Shown in pieces: positions 52,139-61,183 of a DNA stretch of 64,000 bases. A model generated the notes under the pieces. That model worked only from the letters and a program-made list of their open reading frames with translations, did not search any database and was not told the DNA's origin. The first letter of the stretch is position 1. Each line of letters begins with the position of its first letter. The DNA is from Crossiella sp. SN42 (GTDB lineage: Bacteria; Actinomycetota; Actinomycetes; Mycobacteriales; Pseudonocardiaceae). The DNA is taken from the NCBI RefSeq assembly GCF_023897065.1, contig NZ_JAMHIV010000003.1, positions 124,001 through 188,000 on the forward strand. Direction: 5' to 3'. A program made the translations under genes and the position numbers.

Positions 52139-53327
52139 GCAGCGGCAGGCTGCGCACACCGAGGGTTTCCGGGCTGGGCATGAACACCACCGGGCGGTCC
52201 GGGTCGACGCGCAGCGCGGGGAAGCGGTCGAACAGGATGTCCAGCACGACCCTGCCCTCCAGCCGGGCCAGCGGGGCGCCCATGCAGAAGTGCATGCCCC
52301 GGCCCCAGGCCAGGTGCGGGTTCGGGTCGCGGCCCGCGTCGAAGGTGTGCGGGTCGGCGAAGACCGAGGCGTCCCGGTTGGCCGCCGCGGTCCACATCCG
52401 CACCATCTGCCCGGCCGGGACAACCGCGTCGCCGATCTTCACCTCGGCGGTGGCGACCCGGTAGGCGGTGGCGAACGGGGACAGCAACCGGATCGACTCC
52501 TCGATCGCGGTCGGGATCAGCGACCGGTCGGCGCGCACCCTGGCCGCCTGCTCCGGGTTGGCATCCAGCAGCAGCACCGTGTTGCCCAGCATCATGGTGG
52601 TGGTGATGTGCCCGGCGAGCAGCAGCAGGCTGCCGAAGGTGGCCACCTGCCGGTCGGTCAGCCGCAGCCCGTCCACCTCGGCCTGCACCAGCTCGGTGAG
52701 CAGGTCCGCGCGCGGGCTGCGCCGGCGTTCGGCGGCGTGCTCGGACATGTAGGCGGTGAGCTGCTCGGCCATCTCGAACTGCCTGCGCAGGATCGCCTGC
52801 TGCTGCTCCAGGTCGCCCGGGTTGAGCGAGAGCTGCATGTCGTTGCCGAAGCGCTCGTCCACCCAGCTGCGGAACATGTCCTTGTCGCCGCTGGGCACAC
52901 CGAGCATCTCGGCGATCACGGTCACCGGCAGCGGGTAGGCCAGCTCGGCCACCCACTCGAAACCCTCCCGGCCTTCCACCTGGTCCAGCATCTGGTGCGC
53001 GAGCTTGGCGATCCGGGGCTCCAGGTCGGCCACGGTCTTGGGCGTGAAGGCGTGGCTGAGCAGCCGCTTGAGCTTGCGGTGCTCGGGCGCGTCGGTCTGC
53101 AGCAGGTTCCCGTCGTTGAACTCCGCCGCGGCCTCCTCGCCGACCATGAGCTTGAGCGTGTTGGCGGAGAAGTTGTCGTTGTCGCCGAGCACCTCGACGA
53201 CCTCGGCGTAGCCGAACACCTCCCACATGCCGAGCTCTTCGTTGAACGCGACCCGCTCGGCGGGCTGCTCGCCGCGCATCCAGGGGAACTGCTGGTGGAT
53301 GGTGGTCAAAAGCGACTTCGTGGTCAT
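52128..53327 (-). CDS. Cytochrome P450
   Basis: The 399-residue P450 has the I-helix motif AGHITTT (about 237), ExxR as EESIR (about 274) and the heme-binding loop WGRGMHFCMGAPLARLE with cysteine at about 347 (the usual Phe before the loop is Trp). Its 3' end overlaps that of the AfsR-like gene by 11 bases (convergent). ATG 53327 gives a family-typical length; ATG 53360 is also in frame. It is divergent from the cyclase-fold gene at 53424 and probably acts with it. Confidence 0.92.
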   Translation of the reverse strand: MTTKSLLTTIHQQFPWMRGEQPAERVAFNEELGMWEVFGYAEVVEVLGDNDNFSANTLKLMVGEEAAAEFNDGNLLQTDAPEHRKLKRLLSHAFTPKTVADLEPRIAKLAHQMLDQVEGREGFEWVAELAYPLPVTVIAEMLGVPSGDKDMFRSWVDERFGNDMQLSLNPGDLEQQQAILRRQFEMAEQLTAYMSEHAAERRRSPRADLLTELVQAEVDGLRLTDRQVATFGSLLLLAGHITTTMMLGNTVLLLDANPEQAARVRADRSLIPTAIEESIRLLSPFATAYRVATAEVKIGDAVVPAGQMVRMWTAAANRDASVFADPHTFDAGRDPNPHLAWGRGMHFCMGAPLARLEGRVVLDILFDRFPALRVDPDRPVVFMPSPETLGVRSLPLLTR

Positions 53328-53423
53328 GCCGACCAGGCTGGCCCGGCCCGGTTTCAGCATGGCTTCACCGCGGCTTCCCGCGCTGGGACACTGGGCTGAC
53401 CACCGGGGAAGAGGGGTGTGGCG

Positions 53424-54377
53424 ATGAGTTCGGCAGAGGGTTACGAGGCGGCCGCGCGCCGCGGCGCCGACTGGCTGCTGAGCAGGCTGCGGCCCGACGG
53501 CGGCTTCGGCGAGACCGACCTCGCCTGCTACTACAAGGCCCCGGCCGCACTGGGCCTGGCCGGGCACCCGAGGCAGGCCCGCCGCCTGCTGGAGGTCGCG
53601 GTCGAGCGCTTCGGCACCCCGGAGGGCGACTTCGTCACCGCCGAGGGCGTGAAGAGCGCGAACCCGGTCTTCCAGGAGTTCTGGTGCTACCCCAACGGCT
53701 GGCTGGCCCTGGCCGCGCACCGCCTCGGCTGGTTCGGCGTGGCCCACCAGGCCTACCGGCACCTGCTGACCTACCGCACCGGCGACGGCGGCTTCAGCGC
53801 CAACGACGCCGGCGTCCCGGACGCGATCAGCACCGCCCACCTCGGCCTGCTCGCCCTCACCCTCGGCGACCTGGACACCGCCCGCGCCGCGGGCGACTGG
53901 CTGACCAAGCTCCTGGTCACCCAGCCCCACCTGGCCACCGGCTTCCACCTGCGGGCCGATGAGCACGGCCCGCGCACCGCCGACGACTCACCCCTGCACG
54001 TGCTGCGCACCGGCGCGCCGGACCAGCCGTACTTCATGATCGGCTACCCGCTGGCCTACCTGACCCGCCTGCACCAGCTCGGCGGCGACCCCGCGCACCT
54101 GACCGCCGCCATCGGCTACGCCGACTACGCGCTCAGCTGCGGCGAGCACCTGCGCAGCACCCCGTTCAGCCACAAGGTCGGCTGGGGTGCGGCGATCCTG
54201 GCCCGGCACGGTCACGACGCCCGCCACCGGGACCTGGCCACCGGCATCGCCGACCACCTGGTCTCGTTGCAGGCCGAGGACGGCAGCTGGTCCCCGGACG
54301 GGCCCGCGTACGCGACCTTCGACGACACCGCCGAGATCACGCACTGGCTGCTGGAGATCGCCGCCGAGCTGCCCTAG
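53424..54377 (+). CDS. Terpenoid cyclase/prenyltransferase-fold (alpha-alpha barrel) protein
   Basis: The 317-residue protein consists of repeated helical units with the QW-like motifs RPDGGFGETDLACYYK, GDGGFSANDAGVPDAIS and EDGSWSPDGPAYATFDD, the hallmark of the alpha6/alpha6 barrel shared by squalene cyclases and prenyltransferases. The protonating DxDD motif of class II cyclases is not evident, so catalysis is unproven. ATG 53424 follows GAGGGG; GTG 53418 is in frame. The divergent P450 suggests a small tailoring pair. Confidence 0.65.
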   Translation: MSSAEGYEAAARRGADWLLSRLRPDGGFGETDLACYYKAPAALGLAGHPRQARRLLEVAVERFGTPEGDFVTAEGVKSANPVFQEFWCYPNGWLALAAHRLGWFGVAHQAYRHLLTYRTGDGGFSANDAGVPDAISTAHLGLLALTLGDLDTARAAGDWLTKLLVTQPHLATGFHLRADEHGPRTADDSPLHVLRTGAPDQPYFMIGYPLAYLTRLHQLGGDPAHLTAAIGYADYALSCGEHLRSTPFSHKVGWGAAILARHGHDARHRDLATGIADHLVSLQAEDGSWSPDGPAYATFDDTAEITHWLLEIAAELP

Positions 54378-54396
54378 TACCGCGACGGCACGCGGC

Positions 54397-54969
54397 TCAG
54401 CCCTTGCCCATGCGCAGGATCAAGGCGACCGCGTCCGCCGAGTGGACTGCCGGAGTCAGCACCTCCTGGAGGAGCAGGCCACGAATCGCGGCGATGGTGA
54501 CGGTGGCCAGGGTCAGCGCTTCCCCGGCGCCGAGCCCTTCGCGTTCCGCGAGCGAGGCCAGAGTCTTGGTCAGGTCGTCGAGTGAGTCGATGAACTCACG
54601 AAAGTTCTCCGGGCTGTACGCGGCCAGACCCACGACGTGGAAGAAGCCGCGGACTCGCGACAGCTGCTCCGGGCGGGTGTAGGTCCGCCAGATCGCCAGG
54701 ACGAGGTCGTCGAAGGTGCCTTGCCGGGCGGCCTCGAACAGCGCCTCGTTGTCACGGGATCGCTGCGCCTTGAGCATGGCCGCCAAGACGCCCGGGAGCG
54801 ACCCGAAGTGGTATCGCAGGAGGGCGTGACTGGTCCCGGCCCGGGCGGCGACCTCACGCAGTGACACCTCCGGTGCGGGCAGGGCCTCGCCGAAGGCGTC
54901 GAGAAGCCGGGCCAGGAGACGCTCGCGTGCGTCGCCGGTGCGTTCGGTGCTTGACAGGGTCACTCCCAC
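54397..54969 (-). CDS. TetR family regulator
   Basis: The 190-residue protein has a TetR HTH (EVSLREVAARAGTSHALLRY, about 38-58) and a C-terminal helical domain. It is divergent from the esterase gene at 55019. The 49-base gap contains TTTATCC-ATT-GGAAAA, a possible operator. Start may be GTG 54969 or GTG 54963. Confidence 0.8.
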   Translation of the reverse strand: MGVTLSSTERTGDARERLLARLLDAFGEALPAPEVSLREVAARAGTSHALLRYHFGSLPGVLAAMLKAQRSRDNEALFEAARQGTFDDLVLAIWRTYTRPEQLSRVRGFFHVVGLAAYSPENFREFIDSLDDLTKTLASLAEREGLGAGEALTLATVTIAAIRGLLLQEVLTPAVHSADAVALILRMGKG

Positions 54970-55018
54970 AGTTTATCCATTGGAAAAGACCGACGACGCG
55001 TGTTGTGAAGGATCTCCG

Positions 55019-55894
55019 ATGAGCACCATGTGGCAGGGCTGCCTCGCCGACACCGACTACTTCGAGCTGCGCTCCAGCGGTGGGCACGACTACGGCGTCT
55101 GGGTCACCACGCCACCGGGCTACGACCCCGCCACGACGCCGGCGCCTGCCGTGTACGTGCTCGACGGCAACTGGGCCGTGGGCCTGACGGCTCCGCTCAT
55201 CGTCACCCAGGCGGATCCCATGCAGCGGATCCAGCCCTACCTCCAGGTCAGCGTCGGCTACGCGGGCGAGGAAGCGCGGCACTGGGACCGGCTGCGCAAC
55301 AGGGACCTCGTGCCGCCCGGTGAGCCCATCGCCAAGGAGCTCATCGACGCCGTGGAAATGGGAGTTCAAACCGGCGCGAGGACCCGCGAGGAAGCCGACG
55401 CCTACCTCGCCGAACTGCGCGACACCCACGCGGACGCGTTCCTGAGCTTCCTCACCGCGGAGCTGCACCCGCGGATCGAACGCGACTACGGCACGGCCAC
55501 GAGCGGTCACGGCCTTTTCGGCTACTCCTACGGCGGCCTTTTCAGCCTCTACACCTGGCTCACCGGCACCACGCTCTTCGAGAGCATCGGAGCGGGCAGC
55601 CCCGGCGTCACCGGTGCGGACAGTCAGATCTTCGCCCAGCTCCAGGAGATGGGTGACCGGCAGCCTGCCGCCAAGCTGCACGTGACCCTCAACGAGCAAG
55701 AGCTGCTGGGAGACCTGGCCGTCTACCAGAACCTCACGAAGCACACGACCACCGTCCTGCACCACCTCACCGCCCGCGGCGCAGCCGTCACCAGCGCGGT
55801 CCTGCGCGAAACGCACGTGACTGGCCTGCAGGCCTCGTTCCTCAGCTACCTCAGGACCTGCCGGGCGGTACTAGGCGATCTCGGCCGGGTCTGA
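55019..55894 (+). CDS. Esterase D-type alpha/beta hydrolase
   Basis: The 291-residue protein has the nucleophile elbow GYSYGG (about residue 168), an N-terminal strand VYVLDGNWAVG and a late His region (ETHVTGL), the arrangement of the putative esterase family (ferri-siderophore and S-formylglutathione hydrolase relatives). ATG 55019 follows GAAGGATC. It is divergent from the TetR gene at 54397 and is probably its target. Confidence 0.82.
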   Translation: MSTMWQGCLADTDYFELRSSGGHDYGVWVTTPPGYDPATTPAPAVYVLDGNWAVGLTAPLIVTQADPMQRIQPYLQVSVGYAGEEARHWDRLRNRDLVPPGEPIAKELIDAVEMGVQTGARTREEADAYLAELRDTHADAFLSFLTAELHPRIERDYGTATSGHGLFGYSYGGLFSLYTWLTGTTLFESIGAGSPGVTGADSQIFAQLQEMGDRQPAAKLHVTLNEQELLGDLAVYQNLTKHTTTVLHHLTARGAAVTSAVLRETHVTGLQASFLSYLRTCRAVLGDLGRV

Positions 55895-55905
55895 GATCGA
55901 ACGCA

Positions 55906-56358
55906 CTACTCCGCCGGTCCGGTGCCCGCGTCCACCCGGTCGAGCTCGACCCGGCGGCCGTCCTTGGTGACGAAGCACAGCTCGACCTGCTCGCCGGTGT
56001 CGGCGTCGGTGTAGACGGGGGAGGAGCTCTCCGGCAGTGGCCGGTGCTCGCGACCCCAGTGCGCCAGCCCGGCCAGCACGAGCAGCAGGTCGTGGCCGGC
56101 CGGGGTGAGCACGTACTCCTCGCGGGCCCTGGCCCCGGTGTCCCGGTAGGCGCGGCGCTCCAGCACACCCTCGTGCACCAGCGCGGCCAGGCGGTTGGCC
56201 AGCACATCGGGGGCGATGCCCAGGTTGCGCCGGAACTCCGAGAAGCGGGTGCGGCCCCAGCAGGCCTCCCGCGCGATCAACAGCGCCCACTTGTCACCGA
56301 GCAGGTCGACCCCGCGAGCTATCGCGCAGCGTGCCTGCCGGCCGATCACCTGCGTCAT
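55906..56358 (-). CDS. HxlR family regulator
   Basis: The 150-residue protein has the HxlR winged helix (RCAIARGVDLLGDKWALLIA, then FSEFRRNLGIAPDVLANRLA and LVHEGVLERR) with the conserved redox Cys near residue 11. The C-terminal extension (about 110-150) is unusual. It regulates an unidentified target, and its 3' end meets the esterase gene. Confidence 0.88.
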   Translation of the reverse strand: MTQVIGRQARCAIARGVDLLGDKWALLIAREACWGRTRFSEFRRNLGIAPDVLANRLAALVHEGVLERRAYRDTGARAREEYVLTPAGHDLLLVLAGLAHWGREHRPLPESSSPVYTDADTGEQVELCFVTKDGRRVELDRVDAGTGPAE

Positions 56359-56418
56359 GACGTGACGGTACCACCGCTAAGTTTGCGGCACCTACTCAGA
56401 AGTCGGCGGCGGTCGTGG

Positions 56419-56712
56419 TCAGCGCTTCTTCCGCTTGATCTTGATGTCGCGCATGTCGGTGACCGCGACCTTGAGCACCTGGCGCACCGGAATCCCATGT
56501 GCGGCAAGCAGTTCCTCCGCCTTGAGCTCGGCGATGCCGTCATCGTCGTCCGGTTCGGCCGGCACCTGGCAGCGGAAGCTGAACACCGTGGCGTCCGCGT
56601 CGTGGCTGAACGAGCCGGCGTCGGTGTACCCGATGCCGCTCACCGCGGCCAGCGCCGCGCGCTGCGCGGCCGACAGCGGCTCGAACTTCCCCCTGATGGT
56701 CACCCGGAACAC
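56419..56712 (-). CDS. DUF6204-like small protein
   Basis: The 97-residue product begins FRVTIRGKFEPLSAAQRAAL and ends DIKIKRKKR. This start is that of the DUF6204 family of unknown function. Start GTG 56712 lies three bases after the upstream TetR stop with GAGAGGA before it, so the two are co-transcribed. Confidence 0.7.
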   Translation of the reverse strand: MFRVTIRGKFEPLSAAQRAALAAVSGIGYTDAGSFSHDADATVFSFRCQVPAEPDDDDGIAELKAEELLAAHGIPVRQVLKVAVTDMRDIKIKRKKR

Positions 56713-56715
56713 AGC

Positions 56716-57351
56716 TCAGTCCTCTCGCACGGCATAACCCAGCACCTGCTCTCCCCACACGTCCCGCACCCCGTCCAGCAGCCGGAGCACCGCGGCCGCG
56801 ATGGTCGCCGGACGCTGCCCGGCCAGCGTCCGCTTGCCGACCTCGGCGAAGGTCAGCGCGTGCGCCCAGCCGATCTGACCGGCCACCAGCCGGGGCCGCA
56901 GCCCGCGTTCGCCGGTCTCCCGGACCAGTTGCGCGGCAAGGGCATCCACCATCTCCGCGCCCCTGCGCTCGATCCGGGCGGCCAGGGTCGGCGCGGCCAG
57001 CATCATCGGCAGCACCCGCCCGAACCCGGCGGTGAGCCCCACCTTCCGGTCCCGCCGCCGGACCTCGGCGCGCAGGTGGTCGAGCACCGCATCAGCCGCG
57101 GACACCCCGACCGCCCTGGCCCGCACGATGTCGGCCAGCCGCTCCGGCGAGGCCTCATCCGGCGGCAGCACCAGGTCCTCCTTGACCGGGAAGTAGTTGT
57201 AGACGGTGTTCACCGAGACATCGGCGGCGGCGGCCACCTCGGCCACGGTCACCTGATCGAAACCCCGGTCCACGAACAGCGCCAGCGCGGTGTCGGCGAT
57301 CCGGCGCGCGGTCTCCCGCTTCTTCCGCTCCCGCAGTCCCGGTGTGCTCAC
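56716..57351 (-). CDS. TetR family regulator
   Basis: The 211-residue protein has a TetR HTH (FDQVTVAEVAAAADVSVNTV, about 34-54). It is divergent from the alpha/beta hydrolase at 57488. The 136-base gap holds CTCAGT-CACA-ACTGAG (57401-57416) and GGGGTCGACTCC (57379-57390), both likely operators. It is co-transcribed with the DUF6204-like gene. Confidence 0.85.
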   Translation of the reverse strand: MSTPGLRERKKRETARRIADTALALFVDRGFDQVTVAEVAAAADVSVNTVYNYFPVKEDLVLPPDEASPERLADIVRARAVGVSAADAVLDHLRAEVRRRDRKVGLTAGFGRVLPMMLAAPTLAARIERRGAEMVDALAAQLVRETGERGLRPRLVAGQIGWAHALTFAEVGKRTLAGQRPATIAAAVLRLLDGVRDVWGEQVLGYAVRED

Positions 57352-57400
57352 CGGAAAAGTGAAGCAGACAGCAAACTTGGGGTCGACTCCATTTTTCGTG

Positions 57401-57416
57401 CTCAGTCACAACTGAG
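57401..57416. promoter_or_regulatory. Inverted repeat, candidate TetR operator
   Basis: CTCAGT and ACTGAG are exact reverse complements separated by CACA in the divergent promoter region between the TetR gene (57351) and the hydrolase gene (57488). Confidence 0.5.
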
Positions 57417-57487
57417 TCCTGCGCCACGTCCGTGGGATGCCGCGCACTCCGCCGTAACCCATCCCCCCGAACGTCGTTAAGGCCGAC

Positions 57488-58375
57488 ATGAGCGAACCCC
57501 TGCTCCTGGAAGACGGGACCGTGCTGAACCTAATCCGCCGCGGCGACCCGGCCGCGCCGGTGACCGTGCTGTTCGCGCACGGTTACGCACTGGACCACCG
57601 CGAATGGACCCGGCAGCTGGAGGTGCTGGAAACCGCGGTGGCGCGGCCGGTGCAGCTGGTGGCCTACGACCACCGCGGCCACGGCGAGTCCAGCCCCGCC
57701 ACCGCCGAGACCGCCACCATCGACCAGCTCGCCGACGACCTGGCGGTGGTCATCGAACGCGCGATCCCCAGCGGCCGGGTGGTGCTGGTCGCGCACTCGA
57801 TGGGCGGCATGGCCGCCCTCGCGCTGGCCGTCCGCCGCCCGAGGTTGTTCTCCCAGCGGATCGGCGGCCTGGTGCTGCTGTCCACCGCGGCGGGCGGCTT
57901 CGCCGAGGCCAACCTCGGCCTCGCCCAACCGGTCGGCAGGCTGGTGCACGAGCTGGAACGCCTGTTCGGCCCGGTGGTGCGCAAGGTGCGGGAGAAGATC
58001 GAACCCGCCAAGACCGCGGGCCTGCGCTGGTTCCTCTTCGGCGCCAAACCACGTGCTGAGGACGTGGACCTGACCGCCGACATGGTCTGGTCCAACTGGC
58101 CGGAAACCGTGGCCCTGTTCAAACCGGCCCTGGACCGCCACGACCGCCAGGCCGCGCTGACCGTGGTGGAGGGCGCCACCCTGTCCGGGGCGGAGGTGGT
58201 GATCATGACGGGCGACCAGGACCGGCTGTGCCCGACCAGCCACGTCGCGGAGATCGCCAGGGTGTGCGGGTGCGGGGAGCAGGTCATCGTGGCCGGGGCC
58301 GGGCACATGCTGCCGCTGGAACGCCCGGATGAGGTGACCGTGCGAATCGCGACCCTGGTGGACTCGTTGCCGTAG
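57488..58375 (+). CDS. Alpha/beta hydrolase
   Basis: The 295-residue protein has the oxyanion-hole motif HGYALDHREW, nucleophile Ser in AHSMGG (about 104), acid in MTGDQDRLCP and His in GAGHMLPLERP, the full triad of the alpha/beta-hydrolase-6 group. It has no signal peptide. The substrate is unknown. Its divergent TetR neighbour is the likely regulator. Confidence 0.9.
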   Translation: MSEPLLLEDGTVLNLIRRGDPAAPVTVLFAHGYALDHREWTRQLEVLETAVARPVQLVAYDHRGHGESSPATAETATIDQLADDLAVVIERAIPSGRVVLVAHSMGGMAALALAVRRPRLFSQRIGGLVLLSTAAGGFAEANLGLAQPVGRLVHELERLFGPVVRKVREKIEPAKTAGLRWFLFGAKPRAEDVDLTADMVWSNWPETVALFKPALDRHDRQAALTVVEGATLSGAEVVIMTGDQDRLCPTSHVAEIARVCGCGEQVIVAGAGHMLPLERPDEVTVRIATLVDSLP

Positions 58376-58420
58376 TCGATCACGGTTCTGACCAGGCGTA
58401 ATGCCGTCTTTCTCAAGAAC

Positions 58421-58454
58421 TTTCTCGTGATGATTACTTCAGTGACGAGTGAAA
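58421..58454. repeat. 34-bp repeat, copy A
   Basis: This AT-richer segment matches 61432-61465 at 29 of 34 positions and is itself an imperfect dyad with TTTC/GAAA ends. It lies between the hydrolase gene and the ArsR-like gene's 3' end. Confidence 0.55.
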
Positions 58455-58564
58455 GCAAGCGGCAGTGCGAGCAAGGGCCAAAACGCATGGAGGGGAGAAG
58501 CTGAGCGCTCCGGTGCTGGCAGCGGAGATGAGCCCGCGTTGCCCGGCGGGCGGAGGGCCGGAGC

Positions 58565-59116
58565 CTAGGCCTCGTCTGCCAGCGTCTCCGGGCGGGCGAG
58601 CGGGAAGAACACCGGACTGAACAGGTACGGCCTGCGCTCCGCCGTGGGCTGGTTCGCCGCGTGCGCCCGGAGCAGCGCGATCACCTCGCCCGCCAGGTCC
58701 GCCATCTCCGCCTCGCTCAGCCACACCGTGCCCTGCTTGTAGCCCACCAGGTCGGTCGCCGGGTCCGCGCCCTCGCGATCCAGGTAGCCGTTGAACTCCG
58801 CGAGCAGGGCGGCCATGGCGGCGGTGAACAGCTGGCGGTGGTCGTCCAGGGTCATCGACCTGGCCTCGTCGCCTTCGATCTTGGTGCGGTCCTGGCGGAG
58901 GCGGTAGTGGCGTTCGACCGCGCCGTGCACCCGCCGCTCGTCCGCGACCTCCAGCACGCCACCCTCGGCGAGCAGGGCGACGTGGCGGTACACCGTGGTC
59001 TTGGGCACGTCCGGCAGTTGCGCGCACAGCTCCGAGGTGGTGACGGTGCGCCCGCCGGACAGGCACCAGGTGATGCGCAGGCGGACGGGGTGCAGCAGCA
59101 GGTCGAGGGTGTCCAC
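58565..59116 (-). CDS. ArsR-like winged-helix regulator
   Basis: The 183-residue protein has a winged helix (LDLLLHPVRLRITWCLSGG, TTSELCAQLPDVPKTTVYRH with VALLAEGGVLEV) of the ArsR/HTH_20 kind, and a helical C-terminal domain. The start is GTG 59116. The divergent promoter to the erythromycin esterase gene contains a TTCCCAA-AG-TTGGGAA dyad, so it probably represses that gene. Confidence 0.8.
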   Translation of the reverse strand: MDTLDLLLHPVRLRITWCLSGGRTVTTSELCAQLPDVPKTTVYRHVALLAEGGVLEVADERRVHGAVERHYRLRQDRTKIEGDEARSMTLDDHRQLFTAAMAALLAEFNGYLDREGADPATDLVGYKQGTVWLSEAEMADLAGEVIALLRAHAANQPTAERRPYLFSPVFFPLARPETLADEA

Positions 59117-59143
59117 GGGCCTACGATCCCATATCTGGTACCG

Positions 59144-59159
59144 TTCCCAAAGTTGGGAA
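59144..59159. promoter_or_regulatory. Palindromic operator between regulator and erythromycin-esterase-like gene
   Basis: TTCCCAA (59144-59150) and TTGGGAA (59153-59159) are exact reverse complements around AG, 24 bases before the start at 59183 and 28 bases from the regulator start. Confidence 0.65.
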
Positions 59160-59182
59160 AGCAACTGACGGGGGTTGGACGT

Positions 59183-60502
59183 ATGAGCACCGAGATCTCG
59201 GCCGCGCGGCTGAGCAGGGCCGCGGTGCGGCCGCTGGCGACGCTGGACCCGGCCGCGCCGCTGGATGACCTGAGCTGGCTGGACGAGGTGGTCGGCGAGG
59301 CCAGGGTGGTCGCGATCGGCGAGAGCGGGCACTACACCACCGAGTTCCCGCGGCTGCGGCACCGGGTGCAGCGCTACCTGGTGGAGCGGCACGGGTTCCG
59401 TGCCTGTGCGGTGGAGAGCGGGGTGGTGGAGGGCAGGCAGGTCGACGACTGGGTTCGCGGCGGGCCGGGGGAGCTGGGCCCGGTGCTGGCCAACGGGATG
59501 AACTCGCTGACCGGGGTGTGGCGGTCGGTGCGCGCCCAGTTGGAGTGGCTGCGCGCGCACAACAGCACAGCGGCGGAGGCGGTCGGCTGGTACGGGTTCG
59601 ACCTGGGCGGCTCGAACGTCAGCCTGCAGCCCATGCTGGACGCGGTGCTCGCCTACTTCACCGCGGCGGATCCGGAGTTCCGGCCGGACCCGGCGATCCG
59701 GGAGACCGCGATGGCCTTCGCCGTGCCCTCGGCCTTCGGCATCCCGGCCGCGCTGGGCGCCTACGCCGGGCTTGCGCCCGAGCGCAGGGACGCGCTGACC
59801 GCGGGCCTTGCCGGTCTGCACACCCGGCTGACCAGCAGGCGACTGCCGTACCTGCGGCGGACCGGCGCGGAGGCCTACGAATGGGCGGTGCGCGCGTTGC
59901 GGGCCACCGTCACCGTGGACACCGTGGTCCGCGCGATGGCCGCAGGCGACCAGGAAACCGCCCTGTTCAGCCGGGAGGCCACCAGCGCGGACACGGTGGA
60001 GTGGATCCTGGGCCGGGCGGACCGGATCGTGCTGGGCGCGCACAACGGGCACGTCCAGCGCTGGCCGGGCGCGCTGCCGGGGACGGGGCCGATCACCACG
60101 CTCGGCGTGCACCTGGCCGACCGGCTGGGGGAGCGGTACCGGGCGATCGGCACCACCTCGGGGCCGGGCCAGATGCTCGGCCGGGGCTTCCACGCCGGTG
60201 AGCTGTTCGAGGAGCTGCCCGCGCCCGAGCCGGACAGCCTGGACGGGGTGCTGGCGGCCAGCCACGACGGACTCTTCGGCGTCAACCTGCGCACGCTGGA
60301 CCCGGCCGACCGCGACACCCTCCGGGCGGTGACCCGGCAGTGCCACGGCATGTACTACGCCGAGGTGGACGCGCTGGCCGCCTACGACGCCCTGGTGCAC
60401 GTGCCCAGGGTCAGCGCGGGCGAACCCGACCCCGAGGCGATCGCCGCCTCGCCCGAGGACGTGCGGGAGATGTTCGCCAAGTGGCAGGGGAGTGGCGGCT
60501 GA
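59183..60502 (+). CDS. Erythromycin esterase family protein
   Basis: The 439-residue protein has the family catalytic region VVAIGESGHYTTEFPRLRHR (Glu and His, about 43-50), the segment ACAVESGVVEGRQVDDWVRG and a downstream IVLGAHNGHVQRWP His-containing motif. Family members open macrolide lactones, but many are uncharacterised. ATG 59183 follows GGGGG. The divergent ArsR-like gene and a dyad in the promoter suggest induction. Confidence 0.85.
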   Translation: MSTEISAARLSRAAVRPLATLDPAAPLDDLSWLDEVVGEARVVAIGESGHYTTEFPRLRHRVQRYLVERHGFRACAVESGVVEGRQVDDWVRGGPGELGPVLANGMNSLTGVWRSVRAQLEWLRAHNSTAAEAVGWYGFDLGGSNVSLQPMLDAVLAYFTAADPEFRPDPAIRETAMAFAVPSAFGIPAALGAYAGLAPERRDALTAGLAGLHTRLTSRRLPYLRRTGAEAYEWAVRALRATVTVDTVVRAMAAGDQETALFSREATSADTVEWILGRADRIVLGAHNGHVQRWPGALPGTGPITTLGVHLADRLGERYRAIGTTSGPGQMLGRGFHAGELFEELPAPEPDSLDGVLAASHDGLFGVNLRTLDPADRDTLRAVTRQCHGMYYAEVDALAAYDALVHVPRVSAGEPDPEAIAASPEDVREMFAKWQGSGG

Positions 60503-60508
60503 CCGGGG

Positions 60509-61153
60509 TCAGGCCGGGCGGCGCGCGGTGAGCAGCACCTGCGGGAGCGACGACGGCGGCCGAGGCGGCAGCCGCAGCTCGGCGACCAGCTCCAGGCCGG
60601 CCTCGGCCAGCATCGCGACCAGGTCGTCGGGGCGGTACAGGTGGGTCGTCCAGGACACCGGCAGGCCACCGTAGCCCTCGGTCCGGTGGATCTCGCCGTC
60701 GCCGACGTGCGTGCCGATCAGCGCCTGCCCGCCGGGCACGAGCGCTTCGGCGAAGCTCCGCAGCACACCGGGCAGCGCCTCCCGTGGGAGGTTGAACAGC
60801 GACCACCAGCCGAGCACACCGCCGAGCGAGGCAGGCGCGAGGTCGAGCTCGGTTGCCGAGGCGACGGAGAACCGCAGGTCGGGGTACTGCTCGCGGGCGT
60901 GCTCGACCATCCGCGGCGACAGGTCCACGCCCGAGGCGTCCAGGCCGAGCCCGGTGAGGTGCGCGGTGACGTGGCCGGGTCCGCAGCCGACGTCCAGGAC
61001 CGGGCCGAGCCCGCGCACGGACTCGGCGAACCCGGCGAGCATGGCCCGTAGCCAGGGCTCGGTCTCCAGCCGGCCGACGGCCAGCTCCACGTAGGCATCG
61101 GCGACCCGGTCGTAGGACTCACGGACGGTCTCAAGATCGGCAGGCTGCGGCAC
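60509..61153 (-). CDS. SAM-dependent methyltransferase (class I)
   Basis: The 214-residue enzyme has motif I VLDVGCGPGHVT (about 52-63), ASGVDLSPRMVEHAR, and the late LVPGGQALIGTHVG strand of type 11/25 methyltransferases. The substrate is unknown. It ends 7 bases from the convergent erythromycin esterase gene. Start is GTG 61153. Confidence 0.87.
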   Translation of the reverse strand: MPQPADLETVRESYDRVADAYVELAVGRLETEPWLRAMLAGFAESVRGLGPVLDVGCGPGHVTAHLTGLGLDASGVDLSPRMVEHAREQYPDLRFSVASATELDLAPASLGGVLGWWSLFNLPREALPGVLRSFAEALVPGGQALIGTHVGDGEIHRTEGYGGLPVSWTTHLYRPDDLVAMLAEAGLELVAELRLPPRPPSSLPQVLLTARRPA

Positions 61154-61183
61154 GGAGGCATCCTATGCACGGCGCGTGGCGCG

